From assembly GCF_024359545.1 (NCBI RefSeq), contig NZ_JAKQZG010000018.1, positions 1 through 60,013 on the forward strand: DNA of 60,013 nt, read 5' to 3'. Made by a program: the position numbers and the translations under genes. Every line of letters begins with the position of its first letter. Within the stretch, counting starts at the first letter, position 1. Positions 16,041-24,671 of the stretch are shown piece after piece. The notes under the pieces are model-generated. The model saw only the letters and a program-made list of their open reading frames with translations. It was not told the DNA's origin and ran no database searches. Source of the DNA: Jiella marina. Lineage in GTDB: Bacteria > Pseudomonadota > Alphaproteobacteria > Rhizobiales > Rhizobiaceae.

Positions 16041-16304
16041 TTGACCGCGCAAATTCTCGTTTTTCCGAGCCACCGCCGAGTTGGTAAAATCAGGCAAGCA
16101 GTGGCCTCACTTCGTCGCGCGCAAACCCAGAAGGACTTCACGGCTCGGTGGCTTCAGACCACCCGCATTCTGAAGAGCCAGTTGTTGGCTCTAGGACTGC
16201 CCCGAGAGGCCGTCATTCGCGAGGTCGGCCAATTTTCCCTCGCGCTTGAATGCGCCATCGACGTCTACCGCCAGAAGGGCGAATTGCCGAGTGAGATCGC
16301 ATGA
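16041..16304 (+). CDS. DUF6074-like small protein
   Basis: This is an 87-residue protein that appears to start at TTG 16041 behind GGAGGG. The opening ILVFPSHRRVGKIRQ, followed by a helical region, resembles the DUF6074 proteins common in Hyphomicrobiales mobile elements; their function is unknown. The stop overlaps the next gene (ATGA at 16301-16304), starting a run of coupled small genes. Confidence 0.65.
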   Translation: MTAQILVFPSHRRVGKIRQAVASLRRAQTQKDFTARWLQTTRILKSQLLALGLPREAVIREVGQFSLALECAIDVYRQKGELPSEIA

Positions 16305-17002
16305 GTAAGATGGATTTCTTGATGATTCCGGTCGACGCGATGTTCAACAAGCACCTGACGTTGAACGATCTTCGTGTCCTCGCCGCTATCACCTTCCATG
16401 ATCGCCGAGGAGCCAATGGCCGCGGTTGTTTCGCGACGAACTCTACTCTTGCCGTAAGGGCTGGGTGCGACACTAGAACGGTGAAGCGGGCCCTCTCAAG
16501 ACTTCGAGAGCTTGGGTATGTTCGTTCGGAGCATAGCGCGCATGACGGTCGTCGGTTCGTGCATCGCGTAGTCTATAGGTCCAGCATTGAAGAAAAAGGG
16601 GACAAGCACGCCCCCAATTCAGTCCCGGATAGGGGACATTCTGAGACCATATTGGGGACATCGCATCAGGTGCATCTTCAGGAAAATCAGGACCTTGCTA
16701 GTAGCAACCAGAAAGAGAAGCATATTCTGCTAAACAGAGAAGCAGATGCAGTGGAAACTGCGTCATCTGGCGATGACGCGAACCTTCTTTATCCACATGC
16801 ATGGTTGGCTATCGTTGATCGGAACAAGGAAACAGCGTCGACGCGACAGCTCGAACGATGCCTGCCTTACCTCGAAAAGATCATGGAGGGCTACGAGACC
16901 GGCGACCCCGTTCACGGTCGTGCGTTCCGCCTGTGTGAGGAGATTGGGGCCATCCTCTATGAGAGGAAAGAGCACCCTGCCTATTCGGAGGCAAACGGTT
17001 GA
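16301..17002 (+). CDS. Helix-turn-helix protein, replication-initiator-like
   Basis: This is a 233-residue protein. Residues 15-90 form a winged helix (FNKHLTLNDLRVLAAITFHD, NSTLAVRAGCDTRTVKRALSRLRELGYV) of the kind found in plasmid and phage replication or regulatory proteins. A Ser/Gln-rich linker (about 105-150) is followed by a helical C-terminal domain of unknown type. It is coupled to the gene before it (ATGA) and the gene after it (TTGA). A role in replication or gene control of the element is inferred from the fold and position. Confidence 0.7.
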   Translation: MSKMDFLMIPVDAMFNKHLTLNDLRVLAAITFHDRRGANGRGCFATNSTLAVRAGCDTRTVKRALSRLRELGYVRSEHSAHDGRRFVHRVVYRSSIEEKGDKHAPNSVPDRGHSETILGTSHQVHLQENQDLASSNQKEKHILLNREADAVETASSGDDANLLYPHAWLAIVDRNKETASTRQLERCLPYLEKIMEGYETGDPVHGRAFRLCEEIGAILYERKEHPAYSEANG

Positions 17003-17208
17003 CCGATCTTTCCCTCAACCTTCTGTGGGGCACGAATTGCATCGCCAGAGCGGCGCACTGTTCGCTCGGCCTCGTGCAGCAAGTGATGGCACTCCCCGGC
17101 TGGCCCTGTCCGGCATCTTGTTGGCGGGTGGTCGATGGCCTTCGCAGGCAGATGATGAAGGTCGACGTCGCCAAAAACCGAATCGGGGATCGAGCTTCGG
17201 ATCACTGA
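16999..17208 (+). CDS. Small hypothetical protein
   Basis: This is a 69-residue protein from TTG 16999, overlapping the preceding stop. The segment LLWGTNCIARAAHCSLGLVQQV has the spacing of a helix-turn-helix, and the LWG opening recalls the AlpA-like protein at 15622. It is weakly supported and kept because of the coupled overlap. Confidence 0.45.
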   Translation: MTDLSLNLLWGTNCIARAAHCSLGLVQQVMALPGWPCPASCWRVVDGLRRQMMKVDVAKNRIGDRASDH

Positions 17209-17559
17209 TTGCGTCCAAGCCAAAATGCAGCAGCTGGCGTATTCCGAGCGGTCGTGGCCAGGAGGTGACGCGGCTTTAGGCGCACCACTGCACAAAAGTG
17301 GGTGCGGATCCTGCTTGCGCAAAAAACGAGAACGCCGCCATATGCGCTGCCGCCCGTGCCACAATGTCGGCAGCTGACTGTAAAGACCGGGATTTTATCG
17401 CGCTTCATGACTAGCCCGTTGCTCTCTTGCTTGGGTTTGGTCTTGCAGCGAATATCTTGAGATCTCTATGTTTTATGCGCCACGCCAAGGATGAGCGATT
17501 TCTTTTCAAGTGGTAACATGATACCATTTGACGGTCGATCACATTGAAACGAATTGGCC
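17209..17559. other. Gene-free stretch with one palindrome
   Basis: No convincing coding frame was seen. TGGTA-n6-TACCA at 17511-17526, about 35 bp upstream of the ribbon-helix-helix gene, is a plausible operator for that protein. Confidence 0.4.
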
Positions 17560-17719
17560 ATGGCGAGGCATCCAGAAGTTCTGATTTTTCGTATGCAGAG
17601 CGGCACAAGCGCCGCATTGGCGCAGGTCGCCGAATATGAGAACCGGCAAGCCGGCCGACATCATCCGCGACATAGTCCAAGTACGCATCGAGGCCCATCA
17701 GTCGAAGGCGGCGGCATGA
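17560..17719 (+). pseudogene. Frameshifted ribbon-helix-helix protein
   Basis: The first 29 codons from ATG 17560 read as a short beta strand plus helix (HPEVLIFRMQSGTSAALAQVAEYENR). One base later the next frame continues as KPADIIRDIVQVRIEAHQ, the second helix expected for a ribbon-helix-helix domain, ending in a TGA that overlaps the next start (ATGA, 17716-17719). A single extra base near 17645-17648 explains this. Natural mutation and sequencing error cannot be told apart here. Confidence 0.65.
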
Positions 17720-17913
17720 TGGAAACCGAAGTTTTCCTTTACTCCATTGGGAAACCCAATCGAGCCAAGAACATCAGCTACTCGGATGCGTGTTCAATGG
17801 CGCGGATGGGGGTAATCCCTGGCGTCGTCACAGGTCCGGGCGGGTATAGCCTCCTCGTTGCCGTTGATCGGGGCGTCGAGGCCGAAGCGGTCATGAAACG
17901 AGTGGCGAATTGA
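17716..17913 (+). CDS. Small hypothetical protein
   Basis: This is a 65-residue protein from ATG 17716 (or ATG 17719). It is a compact alpha/beta sequence (TEVFLYSIGKPNRAKNISYSDACSMARMG, then GGYSLLVAVDRGVEAEAVMKRVA). It is not recognised. Both ends overlap neighbouring genes, so it is part of the coupled accessory run. Confidence 0.55.
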   Translation: MMETEVFLYSIGKPNRAKNISYSDACSMARMGVIPGVVTGPGGYSLLVAVDRGVEAEAVMKRVAN

Positions 17914-18458
17914 GCGGGAAGAAGCCGTCCGGCGGCGGCAAGCCTACGACCCTCACGGTCGCCGATCCGAAAAAGAGCAAAGGCGCCTTGAAGTCCATTG
18001 GCGGTTCGCAGTCGGACGAATGGAACAACATCCTTGCAAATCAGGCCGTGCAAAGCCTTTGGAAAGCGCATTCCGACAGTGAATCGCTAGATCTGCAGAT
18101 GAGTGCGACGATTGCTGCAATGATGGGCGTAGGGCCCAAAAGCGAGTTGGAGGGAATGCTTGCGACCCAGATGATCGCGACCCACAACGCCGCGATGGAG
18201 TGCTACCGCCGCGCGATGCTGAGCGAGCAGACCTTTGCCGGCCGCGATATGGCCCTTAGCCAGGCGAACCGCCTGGTGCGCTCCTACGCCACCCTCGTCG
18301 GCGCTCTGGACAAGCACCGGGGCAAGGGGCAGCAGACCGTCCGCGTCGAACACGTTCACGTCCACCAGGGCGGTCAAGCCATCGTCGGTAATGTCAGTCA
18401 TGCCGGCCGGCGGCCGCAAGAAGAGACAGCAGCCGAAGCCGTCATGGACGGGGAGTGA
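17910..18458 (+). CDS. Conserved phage-like hypothetical protein
   Basis: This is a 182-residue protein that starts at TTG 17910 overlapping the previous stop. The N-terminus is Gly/Lys-rich; a long helical middle follows (RRAMLSEQTFAGRDMALSQANRLVRSYATLVGALDKHRGKGQQ). It ends in a His/Val motif (RVEHVHVHQGGQAIVGNV) that I know from prophage-like genes of rhizobia, where it sits next to an HGG-motif protein as here. Function is unknown. Confidence 0.65.
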   Translation: MSGKKPSGGGKPTTLTVADPKKSKGALKSIGGSQSDEWNNILANQAVQSLWKAHSDSESLDLQMSATIAAMMGVGPKSELEGMLATQMIATHNAAMECYRRAMLSEQTFAGRDMALSQANRLVRSYATLVGALDKHRGKGQQTVRVEHVHVHQGGQAIVGNVSHAGRRPQEETAAEAVMDGE

Positions 18459-18712
18459 GAAAGATGACGGTTGACCCCTTGCACTCCGCTCCTCGATGTG
18501 GAGCACACTCCCGCCGCACGGGAGAGCCCTGCAGGGCGCCGGCAATGACGAACGGCCGATGTCGGATGCATGGCGGGAGATCTACCGGGCCGGCGAAAGG
18601 CTCTCAGAACGCTCTGAAGCATGGGATGCGGTCGGCTGAAGCTGTGGCCCAGCGGAAGGCTTTGAACGCGTTGCTCCGGGAAAATCGAGAGATGGCGCTT
18701 CGGCTAAATTGA
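18455..18712 (+). CDS. HGG-motif small protein
   Basis: This is an 85-residue protein from GTG 18455 (ATG 18464 has better ribosome-binding-site spacing). Cys residues in CGAHSRRTGEPCRAPAM and CRMHGGRSTGPAKG suggest a small zinc-binding unit, followed by ALKHGMRSAEAVAQRKAL. This HGGxSTGPxxG pattern is common in phage-derived proteins. The stop codon TGA is also the first three bases of the 41-bp cassette repeat. Confidence 0.65.
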   Translation: MRKMTVDPLHSAPRCGAHSRRTGEPCRAPAMTNGRCRMHGGRSTGPAKGSQNALKHGMRSAEAVAQRKALNALLRENREMALRLN

Positions 18713-18750
18713 AACTGACCAATGAAGATGTTTCCAAAACGAGCGCTTTC
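18710..18750 (+). repeat. 41-bp cassette-border repeat, copy 1
   Basis: This is a diverged copy of the repeat at 21189-21229 and 27315-27355. Shared blocks are TGAAAC, ATGAA, TGTTTC and ACGAGCG. It lies between the accessory genes and the MerR/CDF module. Confidence 0.55.
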
Positions 18751-18771
18751 TGCTCGCTTGGACGATTCTCC

Positions 18772-19179
18772 TTAATGCGGGGTGATCGCATCGAGGATGC
18801 GGCAATTCGAGATCGTGCCGCCGCCAGAGCATCGCGATGCGATGCGCTGCAGTTCATGCGCCAGCGCTTGAAGGTCGGCGATTTTTCGCTCGACCGCGGC
18901 CAAATGCGCCGCAGTGATCTCGTCGACGTCGCTGCAGGCGCGTTCATCATCCAACGAGAGTTCGAGAAGTTCGCGGATATTTTCGAGCGAAAAGCCCAGA
19001 TCCCGGCACCGGCGAACGAACCGAAGCCGTTCCAGGGCCTCGGCGTCATAGGACCGGTAGTTGCCCGCGCTGCGAACCGGTGAAGGCAAAAGGCCGATCT
19101 TCTCGTAATATCGAATTGTCACGACCTTGGTCCTGGTCTCCCGGGCAAGATCGCCAATCTTCAGCTCGCCGTGTTTCAT
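18772..19179 (-). CDS. MerR-family metal-responsive regulator (CadR/ZntR type)
   Basis: This is a 135-residue protein. The N-terminal MerR winged helix (LKIGDLARETRTKVVTIRYYEKIGLLPSP) is followed by a dimerization helix and metal-site cysteines: one in DERACSDV (about residue 79) and a pair in CSGGGTISNC near the C-terminus, as in CadR/PbrR/ZntR proteins. Such regulators unwind a long-spacer promoter when Cd, Pb or Zn binds. It is divergent from a CDF-type transporter, its probable target. The exact metal cannot be told. Confidence 0.88.
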   Translation of the reverse strand: MKHGELKIGDLARETRTKVVTIRYYEKIGLLPSPVRSAGNYRSYDAEALERLRFVRRCRDLGFSLENIRELLELSLDDERACSDVDEITAAHLAAVERKIADLQALAHELQRIASRCSGGGTISNCRILDAITPH

Positions 19180-19182
19180 GAC

Positions 19183-19203
19183 TTGACCCTATAGCCGCTA
19201 TAG
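19183..19203 (+). promoter_or_regulatory. MerR-type operator and -35 box
   Basis: TTGACC (19183-19188) is directly followed by the dyad CTATAGCCGCTATAG (19189-19203) in the 65-bp gap between the divergent merR-like and transporter genes. This is the usual MerR layout with the dyad in the spacer. The -10 box is unclear. Confidence 0.65.
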
Positions 19204-19244
19204 ACAGCACGTAAAGGGTTGCAACGAACGAAGCGAGATTTGTT

Positions 19245-19892
19245 ATGCCCTGCTGCTCCGATGACGGTTGCGCCTCAAGCGCGACGAGACAAACCGGCCA
19301 ATATCGCGGCGTTCTCTGGATCGTGCTTGTGATTAACGCGAGCATGTTCCTGATCGAAATCATCGCCGGTCTCGCTGCCGGATCGACTGCGTTGCAGGCC
19401 GACGCGCTCGATTTCTTTGCCGATGCCGCGAATTACGGCATCAGCCTGTTCGTTCTGGGCATGAGCTTGCGCTGGCGTGCGAGTGCTGCCCTCGTAAAGG
19501 GCGCCTCGATGGGTTTCTTCGGTCTTTGGGTCATTGGAAGCGTCATCTGGCACACGCTGAACGGCGCTGTGCCAGGATGGGGCACCATGGGCGTTGTCGG
19601 GAGTATCGCACTCGCCGCCAATGCCGCCTGCCTTGCTCTCCTTTATGCTTGGCGCGAAGGCGATGCGAACAAGCGCTCGGTCTGGATTTGCTCGCGCAAC
19701 GACGTGATCGCCAATCTCGCGGTTCTGGCGGCCGCCCTCGGTGTTTTCGGCACGGGCACGGGGTGGCCCGATATCATCGTGGCAAGCGTGATGGCAGTCC
19801 TGGCGCTGCAAGGGGCGGCAACGATCCTCCGGCAGTCTCTGTTCGAGCTTCGGGATGATCGCCGGATAAGCCTCCTGCCCAGTCCTCGCTGA
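19245..19892 (+). CDS. CDF-type metal cation transporter
   Basis: This is a 215-residue membrane protein with about six hydrophobic segments. The N-terminus CCSDDGC is a likely metal-binding patch. TMH2 carries DALDFFADA, the D-x3-D-type site of cation diffusion facilitators, and the typical GSTALQADAL precedes it. It lacks the cytoplasmic C-terminal domain of full CDF proteins and is shorter than the usual 300 aa. It probably exports the metal sensed by the divergent MerR protein. Confidence 0.8.
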   Translation: MPCCSDDGCASSATRQTGQYRGVLWIVLVINASMFLIEIIAGLAAGSTALQADALDFFADAANYGISLFVLGMSLRWRASAALVKGASMGFFGLWVIGSVIWHTLNGAVPGWGTMGVVGSIALAANAACLALLYAWREGDANKRSVWICSRNDVIANLAVLAAALGVFGTGTGWPDIIVASVMAVLALQGAATILRQSLFELRDDRRISLLPSPR

Positions 19893-19995
19893 AGCCATTT
19901 GTTGGTTTTCAGGCTCGCATCTCTGAAGGTAGCCAACCAAACCAAGGCGCCTGTCGTTTGTGCAGAATGGTGATAAATGCGGCGTTATTTTCCGC

Positions 19996-21180
19996 ATGTG
20001 GGCATTCTCGATGACGCGGCTTCTTGTTCGTCTCCTTCCAGACCTCGGCCATATTAGTGCTTTCGAGCAAATGCGAGCCAGCATCGGAGCGCTTATCGGC
20101 ATTGCCGTTACAGGCTTCGCCACGCTTCTGCTTCTCGGTGCTGATACCGCCATACCGCTTCTGGTGGCGCCGATGGGTGCGTCAGCGGTTCTTTTGTTCG
20201 CGGTGCCGTCCAGTCCTTTGGCTCAACCTTGGTCGATTATCGGCGGCAACGTATCTGCTGCGGTGGTCGGGATTGGTTGCCGGATGCTAATTCCCGACCC
20301 GCTTCTTGCCGCAGCGGTCGCAGTCTGCCTTGCCATAGCTCTCATGTTCGTTCTGCGATGTCTTCATCCTCCAGGTGGGGCGGTTGCGGTCACCGCCGTT
20401 CTGGCTGGCCCGATCGCCGACACCTTGGGATTCGGCTTTGCCGTCGTTCCGATCGGACTTAACTCGGCGCTCCTGCTTGCGGTGGCGCTCGGCTATAATC
20501 GATTGACAGGACACCGATATCCGCGCCTGCGGCCATCAGGGAATGTGAATCCCCATGGCACAAGAGATCCGTTGCCGCGTGATCGGACCGGGTTCACGCT
20601 CGACGATCTCGATATAGTGCTGGAGCGCCGAGGAAAGGTCGTCGATATCGATCGCAACGATCTGATGGAAATTTTGACGACGGCCGAGCATGAGGCTTAT
20701 CGGCGCCGATCAGGAGATCTGACTTGTGGGGATGTGATGTCACGCGACGTGGTGACAGTATCGCCGACGACGACAATCGGCGAGGCGTGGGCCATCATTC
20801 GCGATCGAGATTTCAGCGTGCTTCCGGTAACAACGGACGATCGCAAACTCGTCGCGCTCCTGACGCGGGAGAATTTCGTTGACGCTGTCGGAAAGGGTCT
20901 TGGACGACCGTCCCTGCTGGCGGACAAGCGGTTGGAGCGCGGTCTCGACAAGGGATTTTCAACACGAATGCCGGTGGAGAGGATCGCCTCTAAAGCCCCC
21001 CTGACAGCCATGACGACGACGTCCATCGCGGAACTTGTTCCGATTCTGTCGAAGGCCGGACTGCACCATATTGCGGTGGTCGACGAGGCGACCCGACTGA
21101 TCGGGCTTGTCACCCAGACGGATCTGGTGATGGCCCTGTTCAAGGGCAATGTCGGCAGCATGAACAAGAGAGCCGACTGA
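19996..21180 (+). CDS. HPP-domain membrane protein with two CBS domains
   Basis: This is a protein of about 394 residues; the start is uncertain (ATGs at 19960, 19996 and 20011, none with a clear ribosome-binding site). The first 170 residues hold four to five transmembrane helices with the HPP signature (LRCLHPPGGAVAVTAVL). Two CBS domains follow (VMSRDVVTVSPTTTIGEAW; then TTTSIAELVPILSKAGLHHIAVVD). HPP proteins are membrane proteins, some linked to nitrite transport; CBS pairs bind adenosyl nucleotides. It stands between the MerR/CDF unit and cassette repeat 2. Confidence 0.85.
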   Translation: MWAFSMTRLLVRLLPDLGHISAFEQMRASIGALIGIAVTGFATLLLLGADTAIPLLVAPMGASAVLLFAVPSSPLAQPWSIIGGNVSAAVVGIGCRMLIPDPLLAAAVAVCLAIALMFVLRCLHPPGGAVAVTAVLAGPIADTLGFGFAVVPIGLNSALLLAVALGYNRLTGHRYPRLRPSGNVNPHGTRDPLPRDRTGFTLDDLDIVLERRGKVVDIDRNDLMEILTTAEHEAYRRRSGDLTCGDVMSRDVVTVSPTTTIGEAWAIIRDRDFSVLPVTTDDRKLVALLTRENFVDAVGKGLGRPSLLADKRLERGLDKGFSTRMPVERIASKAPLTAMTTTSIAELVPILSKAGLHHIAVVDEATRLIGLVTQTDLVMALFKGNVGSMNKRAD

Positions 21181-21188
21181 TCCAAACT

Positions 21189-21229
21189 TGAAACAGAATA
21201 CGATGAAAGTGTTTCAAAGACGAGCGTTC
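21189..21229 (+). repeat. 41-bp cassette-border repeat, copy 2
   Basis: It matches the reverse complement of 27315-27355 with only a few differences (TGAAACAGAATAC, ATGAAAGTGTTTCA and ACGAGC are shared). The two copies form inverted repeats 6.1 kb apart, enclosing the MHYT-GGDEF-EAL, TetR, aldehyde dehydrogenase and SDR genes. Confidence 0.7.
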
Positions 21230-21322
21230 AAAGGATCGGTATGGGTGGAAATGGCATGTTATAGGGTTGAATTAACCACCCCCGTTGGCAAACGCGAAAC
21301 CTGCTGACTTTTACCATGGGTC

Positions 21323-23692
21323 ATGATTGCGATTCTCGCCCAGTTGGCTTCCGACCATTCGCTAGTCACGGTTCTCGCCGCACTCGTCATCTGCCTTGCC
21401 GCAGGATGGCTTCTTACGTCATTGCGCGATCGGGCGACGGCATCGGTCGGCATCGTCCGTCTCCAGTGGCTGGCCGGCACTGCGTTCGTCGCAGGGCTAG
21501 GGGTGTGGACCACTCACTTCATGGCCATGATCGGCTACCGCCCCGATCTCCCCCTCGGTTACGGGGCGGGCATCACCACCGCCTCCGCCGTGATCGGAGT
21601 TCTTGCGGTTGGTATGCCGGTCGCGGCCACGGTCGTCGTCCGGAACGCTGCAGCACGGGCTGCGCTTGGCGCCATGGCCGGCCTTGGCATCGGTGCCATG
21701 CACTACACGGGGATGCTTGCGCTGTCGGGTTGTCTCCAAAGCCAGCATGCGGGTGCGACGATCGCGGCCTATGGCGCGGGTGCCGTTCTCATGGCCATCG
21801 GTTGCGGCTCGTCACGGATTTCGTCATCGACTGCGCGTTTCTGTGCCGCGTTCACGCTCGCGGTCTGCAGCTCGCACTTCCTATCCATCTCGGGCACCAC
21901 GCTCGCTCCTGTGCCCGACATGGCTGGGGTAGCCAGCGACAACGTTACGCTCAGCATCTTCACGGCGATGGGAGCCGCGGTGCTGTTGATCGGTGCGCTC
22001 ATGACTATCCTCGCGGCACGACGCTTTGATGCCCAGGCCGAAGCCCATACTGCGATTCTGGCGACCGCGCTCCACAACATGTCGAATGGGCTGGTCTTCA
22101 TCGAGAAGACGGGCAAGATCGGCCTCTTCAACGAGCGCTTCGTCGAGATGTTCGGTCTTTCCGGAATGGGACTCCGCCTCGGAATGACGATTGATGAGGT
22201 CATCGACCTAGTTTCGTCCGCCGCAGGATGGGATGCAGGCCAGCGCAAATGGGCTGCCGGACGCATCGAGGAACGCCTCCGGGCGACCAAATTCGCCCCT
22301 GTCGACTACGTCCTGCCAAACGGGCGCACTGTCGAGATCGACAGCAACTCCGTGGCGGGAGGCGGAACCGTCATCACCTACAACGACGTCACCGAGGAAC
22401 GCGCGGCTCGCGCGGAAATCTCGGAGCTGGCCTACCACGACCCGCTCACCGGTCTGCCGAACCGCCTGGCCTTCCGGGAACGCAAGCTCGCCTTGATGGC
22501 GGGAGATAAGCCGTTCCATCTCCTTCTTGTCGATCTCGACCGCTTCAAGGCCGTTAACGATACCTACGGGCATGGGGTCGGCGATGAGCTTCTGGTGCAG
22601 GTCGCCAGCCGTATCGTCGCCATGGTCGGCGAGAACGGGTTCACGGGCCGCCTCGGCGGGGATGAGATCGGCGTGTTCGTCTACGGCGGCGCAGACAAGG
22701 CTTCTCAGATCGCCGAGGGAGTGGTCGAAGCCCTCTCGAAGCCGTTCATTCTGAGTGGGTTTACCGTGTCTGTCGGGTGTAGCATCGGTCTTTGCTCCGG
22801 CGAAGGGATCAATTCTCCCGACGTTCTGATGCAGTGCGCCGACGTCGCGCTCTACGATGCCAAGCATCAGGGTAAGGGACGCGTCGCCGCTTACCGCACC
22901 GGAATGCTTGAGGCAGCGACCGAGCGACACAAGCTAGAGGCGGACCTCCGGCAGGCCATGCCCCTCGGGCAGTTCCATCTGGCCTACCAGCCGATCATGA
23001 CACTCGATACCGAAGAGATCGTCGGCTATGAGGCGCTCCTGCGTTGGGAGCACCCCGAGCGCGGCATGGTGCCGCCCGCAACGTTCATCCCGCTTGCCGA
23101 GGAGACGGGGCTCATTGTTGACATCGGACGTTGGGTATTGGAGGAGGCGTGCCGCGAGGCGGCATCATGGCCGAACGAGCGTCACGTTGCGGTGAACGTC
23201 TCGGCGGTCCAGTTCCGGTCGCCGCTGCTCCTGTCGCATCTGACTTCGGCACTGGCCGGGAGCGGGCTGCCGGCTCGGCGTCTAGAGGTCGAACTGACCG
23301 AAACGGCGCTGGTGGAGGACGGTGCGAAGATCGCCAGCGTGTTGGCGGACATTCGGCGTCTCGGCGTGAAGGTGGCGATGGACGATTTCGGGACGGGCTA
23401 CTCGTCGCTCGCTCACCTCTGCGACTTCCCGCTCGACCGCATCAAGATCGACCGCAGCTTCGTCGTGGCGGCGGAGAAGAACTTGCGCGCTCATGGTGTC
23501 GTGATGGCCGTGGTGGCCCTTGGGCGGCAAATCGGAGTGCCGACGCTTGCGGAAGGCATCGAGACGGAGGAGCAACTGGAACTTCTTCGCGGCCTCGGGT
23601 GCGGAGCGGTTCAAGGCTACCTTATCGGGAAACCCGCCCGCCTGCGGGGCAAGGATTTCTCGTCACAAGGGCCTTGGCGAGCAACGGCCTGA
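21323..23692 (+). CDS. MHYT-PAS-GGDEF-EAL cyclic-di-GMP protein
   Basis: This is a 789-residue membrane protein. Residues 1-230 are an MHYT sensor with seven helices (THFMAM, MHYTGM and SSHFLS repeats), thought to sense gases such as O2, CO or NO through a metal. A PAS-like segment lies at about 240-355. A GGDEF domain follows with GGDEI at about 444-448 in place of GGDEF, then an EAL domain with YEALLRWEHP (about 568) and DDFGTGYSS. Diguanylate cyclases make and EAL enzymes degrade c-di-GMP. The EAL side looks intact; the GGDEI change may weaken cyclase activity. Confidence 0.92.
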   Translation: MIAILAQLASDHSLVTVLAALVICLAAGWLLTSLRDRATASVGIVRLQWLAGTAFVAGLGVWTTHFMAMIGYRPDLPLGYGAGITTASAVIGVLAVGMPVAATVVVRNAAARAALGAMAGLGIGAMHYTGMLALSGCLQSQHAGATIAAYGAGAVLMAIGCGSSRISSSTARFCAAFTLAVCSSHFLSISGTTLAPVPDMAGVASDNVTLSIFTAMGAAVLLIGALMTILAARRFDAQAEAHTAILATALHNMSNGLVFIEKTGKIGLFNERFVEMFGLSGMGLRLGMTIDEVIDLVSSAAGWDAGQRKWAAGRIEERLRATKFAPVDYVLPNGRTVEIDSNSVAGGGTVITYNDVTEERAARAEISELAYHDPLTGLPNRLAFRERKLALMAGDKPFHLLLVDLDRFKAVNDTYGHGVGDELLVQVASRIVAMVGENGFTGRLGGDEIGVFVYGGADKASQIAEGVVEALSKPFILSGFTVSVGCSIGLCSGEGINSPDVLMQCADVALYDAKHQGKGRVAAYRTGMLEAATERHKLEADLRQAMPLGQFHLAYQPIMTLDTEEIVGYEALLRWEHPERGMVPPATFIPLAEETGLIVDIGRWVLEEACREAASWPNERHVAVNVSAVQFRSPLLLSHLTSALAGSGLPARRLEVELTETALVEDGAKIASVLADIRRLGVKVAMDDFGTGYSSLAHLCDFPLDRIKIDRSFVVAAEKNLRAHGVVMAVVALGRQIGVPTLAEGIETEEQLELLRGLGCGAVQGYLIGKPARLRGKDFSSQGPWRATA

Positions 23693-23978
23693 TCCTCTGC
23701 CTCTTGGACATGCCGGATCGTCGAAGACAAACCGAAGGGTGTGTATCTGGCCGATCATGCTGCGTCGGACCGGAACGACTGCTCGTAGGCGCGTCGGCGC
23801 GATGGAAAAAGGTTTGCAAAGGGTTGGAAGCTGCTGAACGTTTACCCGATCAAATCTGAAACAAAATTGCGAATTCTGTTGCAGGTTTGGCGACGCGGGC
23901 GATCGGCGGATTGGTAAGGTAAAAGGTCGTGACCGAAGATTTTTCTGGCGAGCAGTTCTTGCGAAGAAACGAAGTGGG
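23693..23978. other. Gene-free gap
   Basis: No supported gene was seen between the convergent c-di-GMP and TetR genes. No clear terminator hairpin with a T-run was found. Confidence 0.4.
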
Positions 23979-24578
23979 CTATGTCTGGAGGCCTTCAAAG
24001 AGCGTACTCAACGCCAGTTCTGTAGCGTTGTCTCCGACTTTTTCGGGCTGGAGCAACCCGTTCAACTCCAGCATCGTCAGACCATGAATCTGTGCCCAGC
24101 AGGCCGTGGCCTGTCCTCTTGAGGGGCGTTCACGAACCTGGCCTTGCCGTTGCCCCAGTTCAATCAGGGCGACCGCGAAATCGAATGTTTTCAGGGCCCG
24201 AGGATCGAGATGGGCCGAGATCGTCCCGAATTCTCCGCCAAACATCAGACGGTAGAGCGACGGGTTCTGTCGCGCAAAGTCCAGATAGGCCGATGCTGCA
24301 GCGAAGAACTTCGATCGAAATCCTTTAGGCGCTTCTTTCGCACTTTTGTCGAGCGTCGCCGTCAATCGGTCGAATCCGACCAGTGCCAGCTCGGTCAGGA
24401 GCGCTGCCTTGTCCTCGAAATGCTTGTAAGGTGCCGCATGGCTCACTCCGGCGCGGCGTGAGACCGCGCGAAGGGTGAAATTCACCCCCTCGGGTTCGGC
24501 CAGCATGGTCATGGCGGTGTCCAAGATCACTCGCCGCAGATCGCCATGGTGGTAGGGTCGTTTGCTCGGTCCGGTCAT
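23979..24578 (-). CDS. TetR-family regulator
   Basis: This is a 199-residue protein. The N-terminal HTH has YHHGDLRRVILDTAMTMLAE and FTLRAVSRRAGVSHAAPYKHF, typical of the TetR group with a TetR_C-type ligand domain (the YRLMFGGEFG region). It is divergent from the aldehyde dehydrogenase gene across a 93-bp gap that holds two operator-like palindromes, so it most likely represses that operon and its own gene in response to an aldehyde or related compound. Confidence 0.9.
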   Translation of the reverse strand: MTGPSKRPYHHGDLRRVILDTAMTMLAEPEGVNFTLRAVSRRAGVSHAAPYKHFEDKAALLTELALVGFDRLTATLDKSAKEAPKGFRSKFFAAASAYLDFARQNPSLYRLMFGGEFGTISAHLDPRALKTFDFAVALIELGQRQGQVRERPSRGQATACWAQIHGLTMLELNGLLQPEKVGDNATELALSTLFEGLQT

Positions 24579-24604
24579 TCAGTTTCCGACATCGTTCACC
24601 TTTT

Positions 24605-24660
24605 ATGTTGACATCGTCTACATGAGCTTCTAGATGGCTGCAAGTTGTCACTGTCTACAT
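24605..24660. promoter_or_regulatory. Two TetR operator candidates
   Basis: ATGTTGAC-ATC-GTCTACAT (24605-24623) is a near-perfect palindrome. A weaker second copy, AAGTTGTC-ACT-GTCTACAT, is at 24642-24660, just ahead of the AGGAGG ribosome-binding site of the dehydrogenase gene. Confidence 0.65.
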
Positions 24661-24671
24661 AGGAGGCGGAC

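Noticed and set aside
21316-22029. A separate protein overlapping the MHYT domain
   Set aside because: It is out of frame with a clear MHYT-GGDEF-EAL gene and has the Arg/His-rich composition of a shadow frame.
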